A stretch of 33,522 bases of DNA, from assembly GCA_029861425.1 (NCBI GenBank), contig JAOTZH010000018.1, positions 1-33,522 on the forward strand, read 5' to 3'. This stretch comes from Gemmatimonadota bacterium. Its GTDB lineage: Bacteria; Gemmatimonadota; Gemmatimonadetes; Palauibacterales; Palauibacteraceae. Within the stretch, counting starts at the first letter, position 1. The number at the start of each line of letters is the position of its first letter. Below, in pieces: positions 15,201-23,187 of this stretch. The notes under the pieces were generated by a model. That model made no database searches. It was given only the letters and a program-made list of their open reading frames with translations, and had not been told where the DNA came from. The translations under genes and the position numbers were made by a program.

Positions 15201-17317
15201 CAGTCGGTCTCCGTCATCGGCGAATCACTCTCCCCGCTTTGTGTACCGTTGGCGGGCAGGAGGAGGGTGAACGCGGATCCGACCCCCAGCTCGCTCTCCA
15301 CTCTTACGTCCCCGCCCATCATCCGACAGAACCGCTTCGTGATCGCCAGACCGAGACCCGTCCCGCCGTACTTGCTGGAAGTGGCCGCTTCGGCCTGCGA
15401 AAAGGCCTCGAACACGCGTTCCAACTGCTCCGGAGACATCCCGATCCCCGTGTCCGTCACCTTGAACTCGATTGTCTCCGTGTCTCCCTCTCCCGCGCGG
15501 GACACGGCGAGCCCGATCGTGCCGGCTTCCGTGAACTTGCTCGCGTTCGACAGGAGGTTGAGAAGCATCTGCCTGACCTTCGTCAGGTCACCGTTCATCT
15601 GCCCCGGCTCACCCTCGTACCGGAGATCGAAGTCGTTCTGGTTCTTCTCGATCAGCGGCCGCGCGGTGGTCAGCACGTCGTCGATCATCTCGGCGACCTC
15701 GAACGTCTCGTAGAACATCTCCATCCGCCCCGACTCGATCTTCGAGAGATCCAGCACGTCGTTGATGAGCGACAACAGGTGCTTCCCGGCGGTGTGGATC
15801 TTCTCGAGATCGGCCGTGAGGTCGCCCTGGCCGAGATCCTCCATCTCCTCCTGTACAAGCTCGCTGTAGCCGATGATCGCGTTCAGTGGCGTGCGCAGCT
15901 CGTGGCTCATGCTCGCGAGGAAGCGACTCTTGGCGCTGTTCGCGGCCTCGGCCTCGCGCCTTGCTTCCAGAAGCTCCGTGATGTCGTGATAGATGCCCAT
16001 CAGCCCGACGCGCTCGCCCTCCACGAGGACGGGGACGCCGAGGACCTCGACGTCGACCGTGGAGCCGTCCTTCCTGTTGCGGCGTCCCATACCGTGAATG
16101 GGGCGATCGAGCGCTTCCGTGGTGTAGCCGATCGCCTCGGAACGGGTCTCTTCGGTCGTGATCAGCGTGTCGAGCTTCCGGCCCACCGCCTCCTCTGTGC
16201 TGTAACCGAACAGCGTCTCGAACGCCGGGTTGCAGGAGACGATCTCGTGCTCGGCGTCCAGCGTCACGATGGCGACGGGGCTGTTCGAGACCAGCGTCTC
16301 GAAGTACTCCCGCTGGTTCTGAGCCGCCGTGTAGAGCCGCGCGTTCTCGATCGCGATCGCGGCCTGCGGAGCGAAGAGGTTGAGGAGCCGGAGATCTTCC
16401 TCGTCGAACACGTGGTCGGGGTCGGCATGCACGGTGGCGATCGCGCCGACGAGCCGTCGCCCGATCATGAGCGGCGCGGCCATGACCGAGTGAACGAGAA
16501 CGTCCTCGTACTGCACCGACTTCCCGAGCCACTCGTGATAGGAGGGAATGATGAGCGGCTCGTTCGTCTCTGCGACGTGTCCCATCGCCCCTTCGCCGAG
16601 CGCGATGTGCACCCCGATCGAGTCCACGCCCACCTTCTCGCTCGCCACGATCACGAGCTCCTGAGCATCTTCGTCCCAGATGGCGACCTCGCCGCCCGTC
16701 ACGCCGATGAGCGTGACCGCACGGGCGAGGACAGCCTGGAGGACTCGCTCGAGCTCCAGCTCGGAAGACAGATCGCTCATCGTGTCGAGAAGGGCCCGGT
16801 GTTCCTCGACCCGCTCGCGCTCCTGCTCGAGTAGCCGCGCGCGGCCGATCGCGATCCCGGCCTGATTCACCGCTGCCGTGAGGATCTCGAAGTCGTCCGG
16901 GCCGAACGCGGCGGGCTCGGAGCTCTCGACCACCAACACGCCGATCGTCATGCCGTTGACCCTCAGGGGCACGTCGATCTCCGACCCGCTCGCCAGGCTC
17001 GGCAGGTACCCCGACTCCCCGCGGACGTCTGCGGTGTAGTGGAGCTCGCCGTCCTCGATCGCTCTGGAGCTCAGGCCTTCGCCGGCCGGGATGCGCCACT
17101 GGTCGGGAGCGTCCGGCCAGCCGATACTCGCCTGCAGCACCCGGTCGCCGGTGTCCTCGTCGACCACGAACGCACCGAGGAAGCTGTAGCCGATCGCCTC
17201 GTCCTGAAGCCCGTGGACGAGCGAGCGATAGACCGCGGCTTCGTCCCGCGCCGCCGCGATCTCGGTCGTAAGCCGGAGCAGCGCGCCCTGACGCCGGGCG
17301 GCGTCGTTGCCGTTCAC
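15200..17317 (-). CDS. GAF-GAF-PAS sensor histidine kinase
   Basis: Soluble sensor kinase of 705 aa with no membrane helix. Domains: GAF 1 about 27-160, GAF 2 about 186-328, PAS about 336-452 ([20 protein letters not shown]), HisKA with H472 ([19 protein letters not shown]), and HATPase about 576-688 with N591 ([12 protein letters not shown]), DTGIGM (622-627) and GGTGLGLAI (651-659). It has no receiver; the next gene supplies one. The GTG at 17317 was chosen because its product aligns with the N-terminus of the paralog and GGGAG lies eight bases before it. The ATG that overlaps the upstream stop is out of frame and opens only a 13-codon mini-ORF. The frame is open upstream to 17413, but that part is non-homologous. 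It is a clear paralog of the kinase encoded just before it. Confidence 0.93.
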   Translation of the reverse strand: MNGNDAARRQGALLRLTTEIAAARDEAAVYRSLVHGLQDEAIGYSFLGAFVVDEDTGDRVLQASIGWPDAPDQWRIPAGEGLSSRAIEDGELHYTADVRGESGYLPSLASGSEIDVPLRVNGMTIGVLVVESSEPAAFGPDDFEILTAAVNQAGIAIGRARLLEQERERVEEHRALLDTMSDLSSELELERVLQAVLARAVTLIGVTGGEVAIWDEDAQELVIVASEKVGVDSIGVHIALGEGAMGHVAETNEPLIIPSYHEWLGKSVQYEDVLVHSVMAAPLMIGRRLVGAIATVHADPDHVFDEEDLRLLNLFAPQAAIAIENARLYTAAQNQREYFETLVSNSPVAIVTLDAEHEIVSCNPAFETLFGYSTEEAVGRKLDTLITTEETRSEAIGYTTEALDRPIHGMGRRNRKDGSTVDVEVLGVPVLVEGERVGLMGIYHDITELLEARREAEAANSAKSRFLASMSHELRTPLNAIIGYSELVQEEMEDLGQGDLTADLEKIHTAGKHLLSLINDVLDLSKIESGRMEMFYETFEVAEMIDDVLTTARPLIEKNQNDFDLRYEGEPGQMNGDLTKVRQMLLNLLSNASKFTEAGTIGLAVSRAGEGDTETIEFKVTDTGIGMSPEQLERVFEAFSQAEAATSSKYGGTGLGLAITKRFCRMMGGDVRVESELGVGSAFTLLLPANGTQSGESDSPMTETD

Positions 17318-17355
17318 GACCCCAGCTCCCGGGACCCCGGGCAGTGGCGACTCAT
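17314..17355 (-). promoter_or_regulatory. Coupling element between the two histidine kinase genes: mini-ORF plus SD-masking hairpin
   Basis: The first kinase's TGA overlaps an ATG as ATGA (17355-17352). That ATG opens a 13-codon ORF ([13 protein letters not shown]) whose TGA (17316-17314) overlaps the GTG start of the second kinase (17317-17315) as GTGA. Within it, CCCGGG (17336-17341) and CCCGGG (17328-17333) can fold into a hairpin whose 3' arm overlaps the GGGAG ribosome binding site (17326-17330). Ribosomes passing through the mini-ORF would open the hairpin. The overlaps and the repeat are seen; the coupling mechanism is inferred. Confidence 0.5.
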
Positions 17356-20330
17356 GACCCGACCCGCGTCGCGACCACCTGCCGTACCTCGGCGAGCAGC
17401 TCTTCCACGGCAAAGGCCCGCTTCTCGAACACCTGCTCCACGCCGCCGTTCAGCCGCCGGCGGTCTTCGACGGTGAGCTCCTTCGCCGTGATCACGATCA
17501 CCGGAACGTCATGCATCTCCGGCCGCGCACGGAGCTCATCCAGGAAATCGAACCCGTCCATCTCCGGCATCATGAGATCGAGCAGGATCAGGCCGGGAGT
17601 GGTCTCCTGGAGGACCTCGAGGGCCGCCCGACCGTTTTCCGACTCGAGCACGTCGACGTTCTCGCCCTCCAGGGTGCGACGGATGAGGTGACGCGTGGTC
17701 GCGTCGTCCTCGACGATGAGGACGGAGGAGCGCTCCTCCCCGAGGTGTCGGCGAAGGACCTCGACCAGACGGCCTCTGTCGATCGGCTTCGACAGGAATT
17801 CGGACGCGCCGAGCGAGTAGCCGAGGTTCCGGTCATCGATGATGGTCACCATCACGACCGGGATGTCCGACAGCTCTGGATCTGCCTTGAGCGCGGTCAG
17901 CACCGCCCACCCATCCATGCCCGGCATCAGCACGTCCAGCGTGATCGCCGCCGGCTTCTCACTTCGCGCGAGCTCCAGCCCTTCCTCGCCCGTCTCGGCC
18001 TGAAGCACACGGAGGTTTTCCTTTCGGAGCGTGCGGCTGATCAGGTCCCGAACCGCGGGGTCGTCGTCGATCACCAGAACGGTCGCTCCGTCGGCGACCG
18101 GGAGATCGACCCTCTCCGCCGCTTCCGCCGACGACTCGTCGACCGGGCTCGGGTCTTCGGACGCGATGCCTTCGACCGATATCGCCCTTGGAAGTCTGAC
18201 GGTGAACACGGACCCCTCGCCGGGCGTGCTCGACACCTCGACATCGCCACCCATCATCCGGCAGAACTCGCGGCTGATCGCGAGTCCGAGCCCGGTGCCG
18301 CCGAACTTGCTGGTCGTCGACGCTTCGGCCTGAGCGAAGGCTTCGAAGATCCGGCTGACCTGCTCGTCGTCCATGCCGATCCCGGTATCTCGAACCGAAA
18401 AGACGACCTGTTCGCCGCGTGCACCGTCCGCGACCGGATCCGTGCCGACAGTCAGTGTGATCGTGCCATTCTCGGTGAACTTGGACGCGTTCGAGAGCAG
18501 GTTGAGGAGGATCTGCCGGATACGCGTGACGTCCGCCGTCATCTCGCCGAGCCCTTCCGCCGAATCGATGACGAACCGGTTCGAGTTCTTCTCGACGAGC
18601 GGAGTCACGGTCGAGGCGACGCCGTCGACGACCTCTTCAATGTCGAAGGTCTCGACGAACAGCTCCATCTTGCCGGCCTCGATCTTCGACAGATCGAGGA
18701 TGTCGTTGATCAGCGTGAGCAGGTGCCGGCCGGCGCCGTGGATCTTCTGGAGGTCCGGGATGAAGTCGTCCTGTCCCGTGTCTTCCGCATCCTCCTGGAG
18801 CATTTCGCTATAGCCGATGATCGCGTTGAGCGGCGTGCGTAGCTCGTGGCTCATGCTCGCGAGGAACCGGCTCTTCGCGGTGTTCGCGGCCTCGGCATCG
18901 TGACGCGCCGCCAGGAGCTCGGTGATGTCGTTGTAGAGGCCCATCATGCCGACACGCTCGCCGCCGACGATGACCGGCACGGCGCGGATCTGCACGTCCA
19001 CCAGCGATCCGTCCTTGCGCCGACGTTGTCCGATGCCCGCGACAGCCCGGTCTCCCGCGGCTTTCGTGTATTGCTGCGCTTCGGCTCGGCTCTCGTCGGT
19101 CGCGATGTGGTCGTCGAGGTTCTGTCCGATGAGCTCGGACTCACGGTACCCGTACAGGGCCTCGAACGCGGGGTTGCAGGCGATCACATGGTGATCCCGA
19201 TCCAGCGTGACGATCGCGATCGGGCTGTTCCCAACCAGTTCCTCGAAGTACTGCTTACGGTTCTGGGCAACCGCGTAGATGCGAGCGTTGTCGATGGCGA
19301 CCGCGGCCTGACGGGCGAAGAGCTCCAGCAGCCGCATGTCGTCCCCCGCGAACTGCCGTTCGCGGTCGGAGTGCCAGAAGTTGATCGCTCCGACCAGCCG
19401 GTTCCGGATCACGAGTGGGACGACGGCGGAAGCGTGGACCTCGATATCGGCGTACCGGTCGAGACGCCCCTCCCAACTCGCATAGTCGTCGATGACAAGC
19501 GCCTCCCGAGACGCCGCGGCTTCGCCCATGAGACCCTGTCCCAGCGCCATCCTGGTCCCGACCGAAACCTCGGTTGCGCCGCGGTGCGCGACGATCTCGA
19601 GCTCCTCCGATTCGTCGTGGTAGATGGCGAGCTCGCCACCGCTCACGCCCAGGACGGACGTCGCCCTGCCGAGTACGGAGTCGAGCAGACTCGACAGATC
19701 GAGCTCGGACGTGAGATCCGCGAGCGTGTCGAACAACGCGCTCTGTTCCTCCGAGCGTCTTCGCTCGCGGGCCAGAAGCCGGCTCTGCTGCTCCGTGAGG
19801 CGGGCGCGACCGATCGCGATGCTCGCGAGATCGGCCGCGGCCGTGAGGATCTCGAGGTCGGCGTCGTCGAACGCCTCCGTCGTCTCGCTTTCGACTACGA
19901 GGACTCCCACCACCTCCGCGTCCAGTATGAGCGGGACGTCGACCTCGGAACCGGAGCTCAGTCCGGGCACGTAGAGCGGCTCCTTCGTCACGTCGGGCGT
20001 GTACCGCAGCGCTTCGGCCTTGACGGCAAGCGCGCTCAGCCCCTCGTCCTCGGGGATTCTCCAGCCGTCGGCGAGCCCCGACCACCCGACGGAGGCACGG
20101 AGAACGCGTTCGCGCGCGTCCCCTTCGATGAGGAACATCGCCACGAAATGGAAGCCCAGAGACTCGTCGCGGAGGCCTTCGACGACGTTGTGGCAGACTT
20201 CGCTCTCGTCGGTGGATGCGGCGATCGCCGCGCTGAGCCTCAGCAGCGCGGACTCACGAGCCAAACCGCGTTGTGCGCGGCCGTCGGCGGAAGAGTCGCC
20301 GCGGCCGGCCGTGTTGGACTGATCGGGCAT
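17352..20330 (-). CDS. GAF-GAF-PAS hybrid histidine kinase with two C-terminal receivers
   Basis: First gene of the signalling operon, 992 aa, no membrane helix. Domains: GAF 1 about 40-175, GAF 2 about 205-350, PAS about 358-470 ([20 protein letters not shown]), HisKA with H495, and HATPase about 600-715 with N614, DTGIGM (648-653) and GGTGLGLAI (677-685). Receiver 1 (about 750-862) has D755-D757, D799 and K848. Receiver 2 (about 868-985) has D918 and K970 (VFEKRAF). Both receivers keep their phosphoacceptor and lysine. The GAF domains lack the cysteine motif of bilin-binding phytochromes that I could recognise, so the ligand is unknown. The first 700 residues are paralogous to the next gene's product. 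The ATG at 20330 faces the metalloprotease gene across 156 bases. Confidence 0.95.
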   Translation of the reverse strand: MPDQSNTAGRGDSSADGRAQRGLARESALLRLSAAIAASTDESEVCHNVVEGLRDESLGFHFVAMFLIEGDARERVLRASVGWSGLADGWRIPEDEGLSALAVKAEALRYTPDVTKEPLYVPGLSSGSEVDVPLILDAEVVGVLVVESETTEAFDDADLEILTAAADLASIAIGRARLTEQQSRLLARERRRSEEQSALFDTLADLTSELDLSSLLDSVLGRATSVLGVSGGELAIYHDESEELEIVAHRGATEVSVGTRMALGQGLMGEAAASREALVIDDYASWEGRLDRYADIEVHASAVVPLVIRNRLVGAINFWHSDRERQFAGDDMRLLELFARQAAVAIDNARIYAVAQNRKQYFEELVGNSPIAIVTLDRDHHVIACNPAFEALYGYRESELIGQNLDDHIATDESRAEAQQYTKAAGDRAVAGIGQRRRKDGSLVDVQIRAVPVIVGGERVGMMGLYNDITELLAARHDAEAANTAKSRFLASMSHELRTPLNAIIGYSEMLQEDAEDTGQDDFIPDLQKIHGAGRHLLTLINDILDLSKIEAGKMELFVETFDIEEVVDGVASTVTPLVEKNSNRFVIDSAEGLGEMTADVTRIRQILLNLLSNASKFTENGTITLTVGTDPVADGARGEQVVFSVRDTGIGMDDEQVSRIFEAFAQAEASTTSKFGGTGLGLAISREFCRMMGGDVEVSSTPGEGSVFTVRLPRAISVEGIASEDPSPVDESSAEAAERVDLPVADGATVLVIDDDPAVRDLISRTLRKENLRVLQAETGEEGLELARSEKPAAITLDVLMPGMDGWAVLTALKADPELSDIPVVMVTIIDDRNLGYSLGASEFLSKPIDRGRLVEVLRRHLGEERSSVLIVEDDATTRHLIRRTLEGENVDVLESENGRAALEVLQETTPGLILLDLMMPEMDGFDFLDELRARPEMHDVPVIVITAKELTVEDRRRLNGGVEQVFEKRAFAVEELLAEVRQVVATRVGS

Positions 20331-20486
20331 GCGCTACCCTCGTCCTGGGGTCGGGGCCGACACGATACGGAGCGACAGGTGGCTTCACCAGACGATCGAC
20401 CGCTCGTCTTGCGTCCGCCCCTACGCGTCGCTTGGTTCCACGAAACCCGCGCCACGAATGGCTCATCACCCCGGCGGAGACCTTCG

Positions 20487-23066
20487 ATGCCCCCTCGCTC
20501 ACGCTTTCACATCCCGCGATTCGCGTTTCTCGTCTCTCTCGCCGTCGCCGCGTGCTCGACCCCTTCGGCCCCACCCACGACCGGGCCGTCGCCCGGTGAC
20601 GCGTCAGGCTCCAGGGGGCCGCGCGGAGGCGACGACGAGGGGCCGGCCGCATACGACAGCGTGATCACCGAGGACGCGGTAACCGACGCCGGGATGCTGG
20701 ATGTCCACACGGTGGACGGGAAGACGTTCTTCGAGATCCCGGACTCCTTGCTCGCCCGCGACATGCTGCTGATCAGCCGCATCGCGCGGCTTCCGGCGGG
20801 GCTCGGAGGGTTCACGCCGGCCGGAAGCAAGACGGCCGAACAGGTGGTCCGCTGGGAGCGTCGCGAGAACGACATCCTGCTCCGCAAATACTCTTTCCAG
20901 CAGGTCGCGGACGACTCGCTCCCTATCAGCATTTCCGTCGTGAACAACAACTTCGCCCCGATCCTCGAAGCGTTCCCGGTCGAAGCGTTCGGACCGGGCG
21001 GAGCCGACGGCGAGGATGAGGGCGGGGCCGGTGACGCCGCCGAGACGGTGATGACGGACACGACGTATGTGATCGACGTCACGGACTTCTTCGTGACCGA
21101 TGTGCCGGCGATCGGCCCCCTGTCAGGCGGGCAGCGGCAGCAGTACCAGGTCCGCAGAGTCGATCCGGACCGGACGTTCATCGAATACGCGCGGGCCTTC
21201 CCGCTGAACGTGGACGTCCGACACACTCTTACCTACGAGGCGACACGCCCCCCATCGGACACGAACACGGGGACGATCTCGCTCCAGATGCACCAGTCGA
21301 TGGTGCTCCTCCCCGAGGAGCCGATGCGAGCCCGGTACGCCGACCCGCGCGTGGGCTACTTCTCGATCGATCAGATCAACTTCGGCCTCGAGACCCAGAA
21401 GGCGGGCACGCAGAGCTTCATCCGGCGGTGGCGGCTCGAGCCGACCGATGCCGAGGGGTACCGGCGGGGCGAGCTTGTCGACCCGGTGAAACCGATCGTC
21501 TACTACCTCGATCCGGCGACACCGACCCAGTGGAGGTCCTGTGTGCGGCAGGGCGTGGAGGACTGGGGGCCCACGTTCGAGACCGCGGGATTCAGCAACG
21601 CGATCATCGCGCGGGATGCTCCCACACCCGATGAGGATCCCGAGTGGAGCGGCGAGGACGTGCGTCACTCGGTCGTCCGGTGGGCCGCGAGTATGGTGCG
21701 AAACGCCATGGGGCCCAGCACCTCGGACCCCCGCACGGGCGAGATCATCGAGAGCGACATCGTCTGGTTTCACAACCATCTCAGGTCCTACAGGAACCGG
21801 ATCATGCTCGAGACGGGGGCCTCGAACCCGCTCGCGCGGTCGTTGCCGATCGACGAGGGCATGATGTGCGAGGCCATGCGGCAAGTGATCGCGCACGAGG
21901 TGGGGCACGCGCTGGGCCTCCCCCACAACATGATCTCGAGCTCGGCCTACCCGGTCGATTCGCTGAGGAACGCCGGCTTCGCCGGTCGAATGGGCGTGGC
22001 GCCCTCGGTGATGGACTACGCCCGCCAGAACTACATCGCGCAGCCCGGGGACGGGATCCGTGGGGCGGCCTACATCCGGCAGATCGGCCCCTACGACCAT
22101 TACTCGATCAACTGGGGCTACCGGCTGCTCCCGGAGGCGGCGACACCGGAGGATGAGCGACCGATTCTGGATGCCTGGATCCGGGAGAAGGCCGACGACC
22201 CCATATACCGCTACGCGCCGCAGCGCGGAGGGCTGCTCGTCGACCCGCGTCAGCAGACCGAGGACATGGGAGATGATCCCGTCGCCGCCAGCGGATACGG
22301 CATCGCCAACCTCCGGGCCGTGATGCCTGATCTGATCGAATGGACGGCAACAGATGGCGAAGACTATGGCGATCTGGCCGAGCTCTACGGTGAGCTCGTG
22401 GGTCAGTGGAATCGATACGTCCGACATGTGCTGACGGTCGTCGGCGGCATGTACGAGGTGCTGAAGGCGAGCGATCAGGATGGGCCCGTGTACGAGCCCG
22501 TCCCGAGCGCGGACCAGCGCGCGGCGGTGGCGTTTCTCGTCGATGAGGTGTTCGAGGGCGCCGGCTGGCTCGACGACACCGACATCCTGCGCCGGATCGA
22601 GCACGCGGGAGGCGTCGACCGCGTCCGCGTACTCCAGTCCGGGCTACTAAGGGGGCTCCTCGACCCCGGCCGGATGCAGCGGATGGCGGAGATGGAGCTC
22701 CACGAGGGCCCGGGTGCGTACACGCAAGCGGATTTCCTGGAGGACGTGAAGGCGGGCATCTGGTCCGAGCTCCGGCAGGCCAGCCCCATCGACCCGTACC
22801 GGAGGGCCCTGCAGCGCGCTCATGTCGAGCGGCTCGAGTGGCTTCTCACCGAGGAGCCGACCGCGCTCCCGAACAGTCCGTTCCTGTGGCGTACCACCGT
22901 CGACGTGAGCCAGTCGGACATCCGGCCGCTGGTCCGCGCTCAGCTCGGCGACTTGCGGGACGAGACAGCGCGGTGGGGGCGCCTGACCAACGACCGCATG
23001 ACCCGCATCCACCTGGAGGACATCGTCGTCCGGATCGACGAGATCCTCGATCCCGGCGGGCAGTGA
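20487..23066 (+). CDS. Secreted zinc-dependent metalloprotease lipoprotein (DUF5117/DUF4953 type)
   Basis: An 859-aa extracytoplasmic protease. The N-terminus is a lipoprotein signal (FLVSLAVAAC) followed by a Ser/Pro/Gly-rich tether. The catalytic site is HEVGHALGLPH at 470-480, the extended HExxHxxGxxH zinc motif, with a downstream Met-turn candidate PSVMDYAR (M509), as in metzincin-like enzymes. The body, with FFEIPDSLLARDMLLISRIAR near the N-terminus and a long C-terminal alpha-helical part, matches the large bacterial family annotated zinc-dependent metalloprotease with DUF5117, DUF4953 and DUF5118 regions. The ATG has GGAG seven bases upstream (20476-20479). The frame is open far upstream, but that part is antisense to the histidine kinase and not real coding. 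Its substrate is unknown. Confidence 0.9.
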   Translation: MPPRSRFHIPRFAFLVSLAVAACSTPSAPPTTGPSPGDASGSRGPRGGDDEGPAAYDSVITEDAVTDAGMLDVHTVDGKTFFEIPDSLLARDMLLISRIARLPAGLGGFTPAGSKTAEQVVRWERRENDILLRKYSFQQVADDSLPISISVVNNNFAPILEAFPVEAFGPGGADGEDEGGAGDAAETVMTDTTYVIDVTDFFVTDVPAIGPLSGGQRQQYQVRRVDPDRTFIEYARAFPLNVDVRHTLTYEATRPPSDTNTGTISLQMHQSMVLLPEEPMRARYADPRVGYFSIDQINFGLETQKAGTQSFIRRWRLEPTDAEGYRRGELVDPVKPIVYYLDPATPTQWRSCVRQGVEDWGPTFETAGFSNAIIARDAPTPDEDPEWSGEDVRHSVVRWAASMVRNAMGPSTSDPRTGEIIESDIVWFHNHLRSYRNRIMLETGASNPLARSLPIDEGMMCEAMRQVIAHEVGHALGLPHNMISSSAYPVDSLRNAGFAGRMGVAPSVMDYARQNYIAQPGDGIRGAAYIRQIGPYDHYSINWGYRLLPEAATPEDERPILDAWIREKADDPIYRYAPQRGGLLVDPRQQTEDMGDDPVAASGYGIANLRAVMPDLIEWTATDGEDYGDLAELYGELVGQWNRYVRHVLTVVGGMYEVLKASDQDGPVYEPVPSADQRAAVAFLVDEVFEGAGWLDDTDILRRIEHAGGVDRVRVLQSGLLRGLLDPGRMQRMAEMELHEGPGAYTQADFLEDVKAGIWSELRQASPIDPYRRALQRAHVERLEWLLTEEPTALPNSPFLWRTTVDVSQSDIRPLVRAQLGDLRDETARWGRLTNDRMTRIHLEDIVVRIDEILDPGGQ

Positions 23067-23075
23067 TGCCGAGGG

Positions 23076-23093
23076 GATCGAACCGGTTCGATC
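23076..23093. promoter_or_regulatory. Perfect 18-bp palindrome downstream of the metalloprotease gene
   Basis: GATCGAACCGGTTCGATC reads the same on both strands. It begins nine bases after the metalloprotease stop and ends 94 bases before the next start. As a hairpin it would have a 7-bp stem and a CCGG loop with no T-run after it, so an operator for the anchor-B gene is at least as likely as a terminator. Confidence 0.45.
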
Positions 23094-23145
23094 GGCGTAT
23101 GATCTCCGCTTGACCGGCGCTATCTTGTCGCCCTTCACCACATCT

Positions 23146-23160
23146 CGGGGGGTCCCCCCG
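23146..23160. repeat. Short G6-T-C6 inverted repeat before the anchor-B gene
   Basis: CGGGGGG at 23146-23152 and CCCCCCG at 23154-23160 are a perfect inverted repeat around a single T, 28 bases before the ATG at 23188. In RNA this would be a very GC-rich hairpin in the leader. It may affect translation or RNA stability; nothing more can be said. Confidence 0.35.
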
Positions 23161-23187
23161 TTCAGTTCTGACCTGGAGCAGCCTCAA

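Noticed and set aside
18846-20486. Very long plus-strand open frame running in phase into the metalloprotease gene
   Set aside because: It is antisense to the GAF-GAF-PAS hybrid kinase and open only because of GC-rich codon bias. The metalloprotease signal peptide and ribosome binding site fix the true start at 20487.
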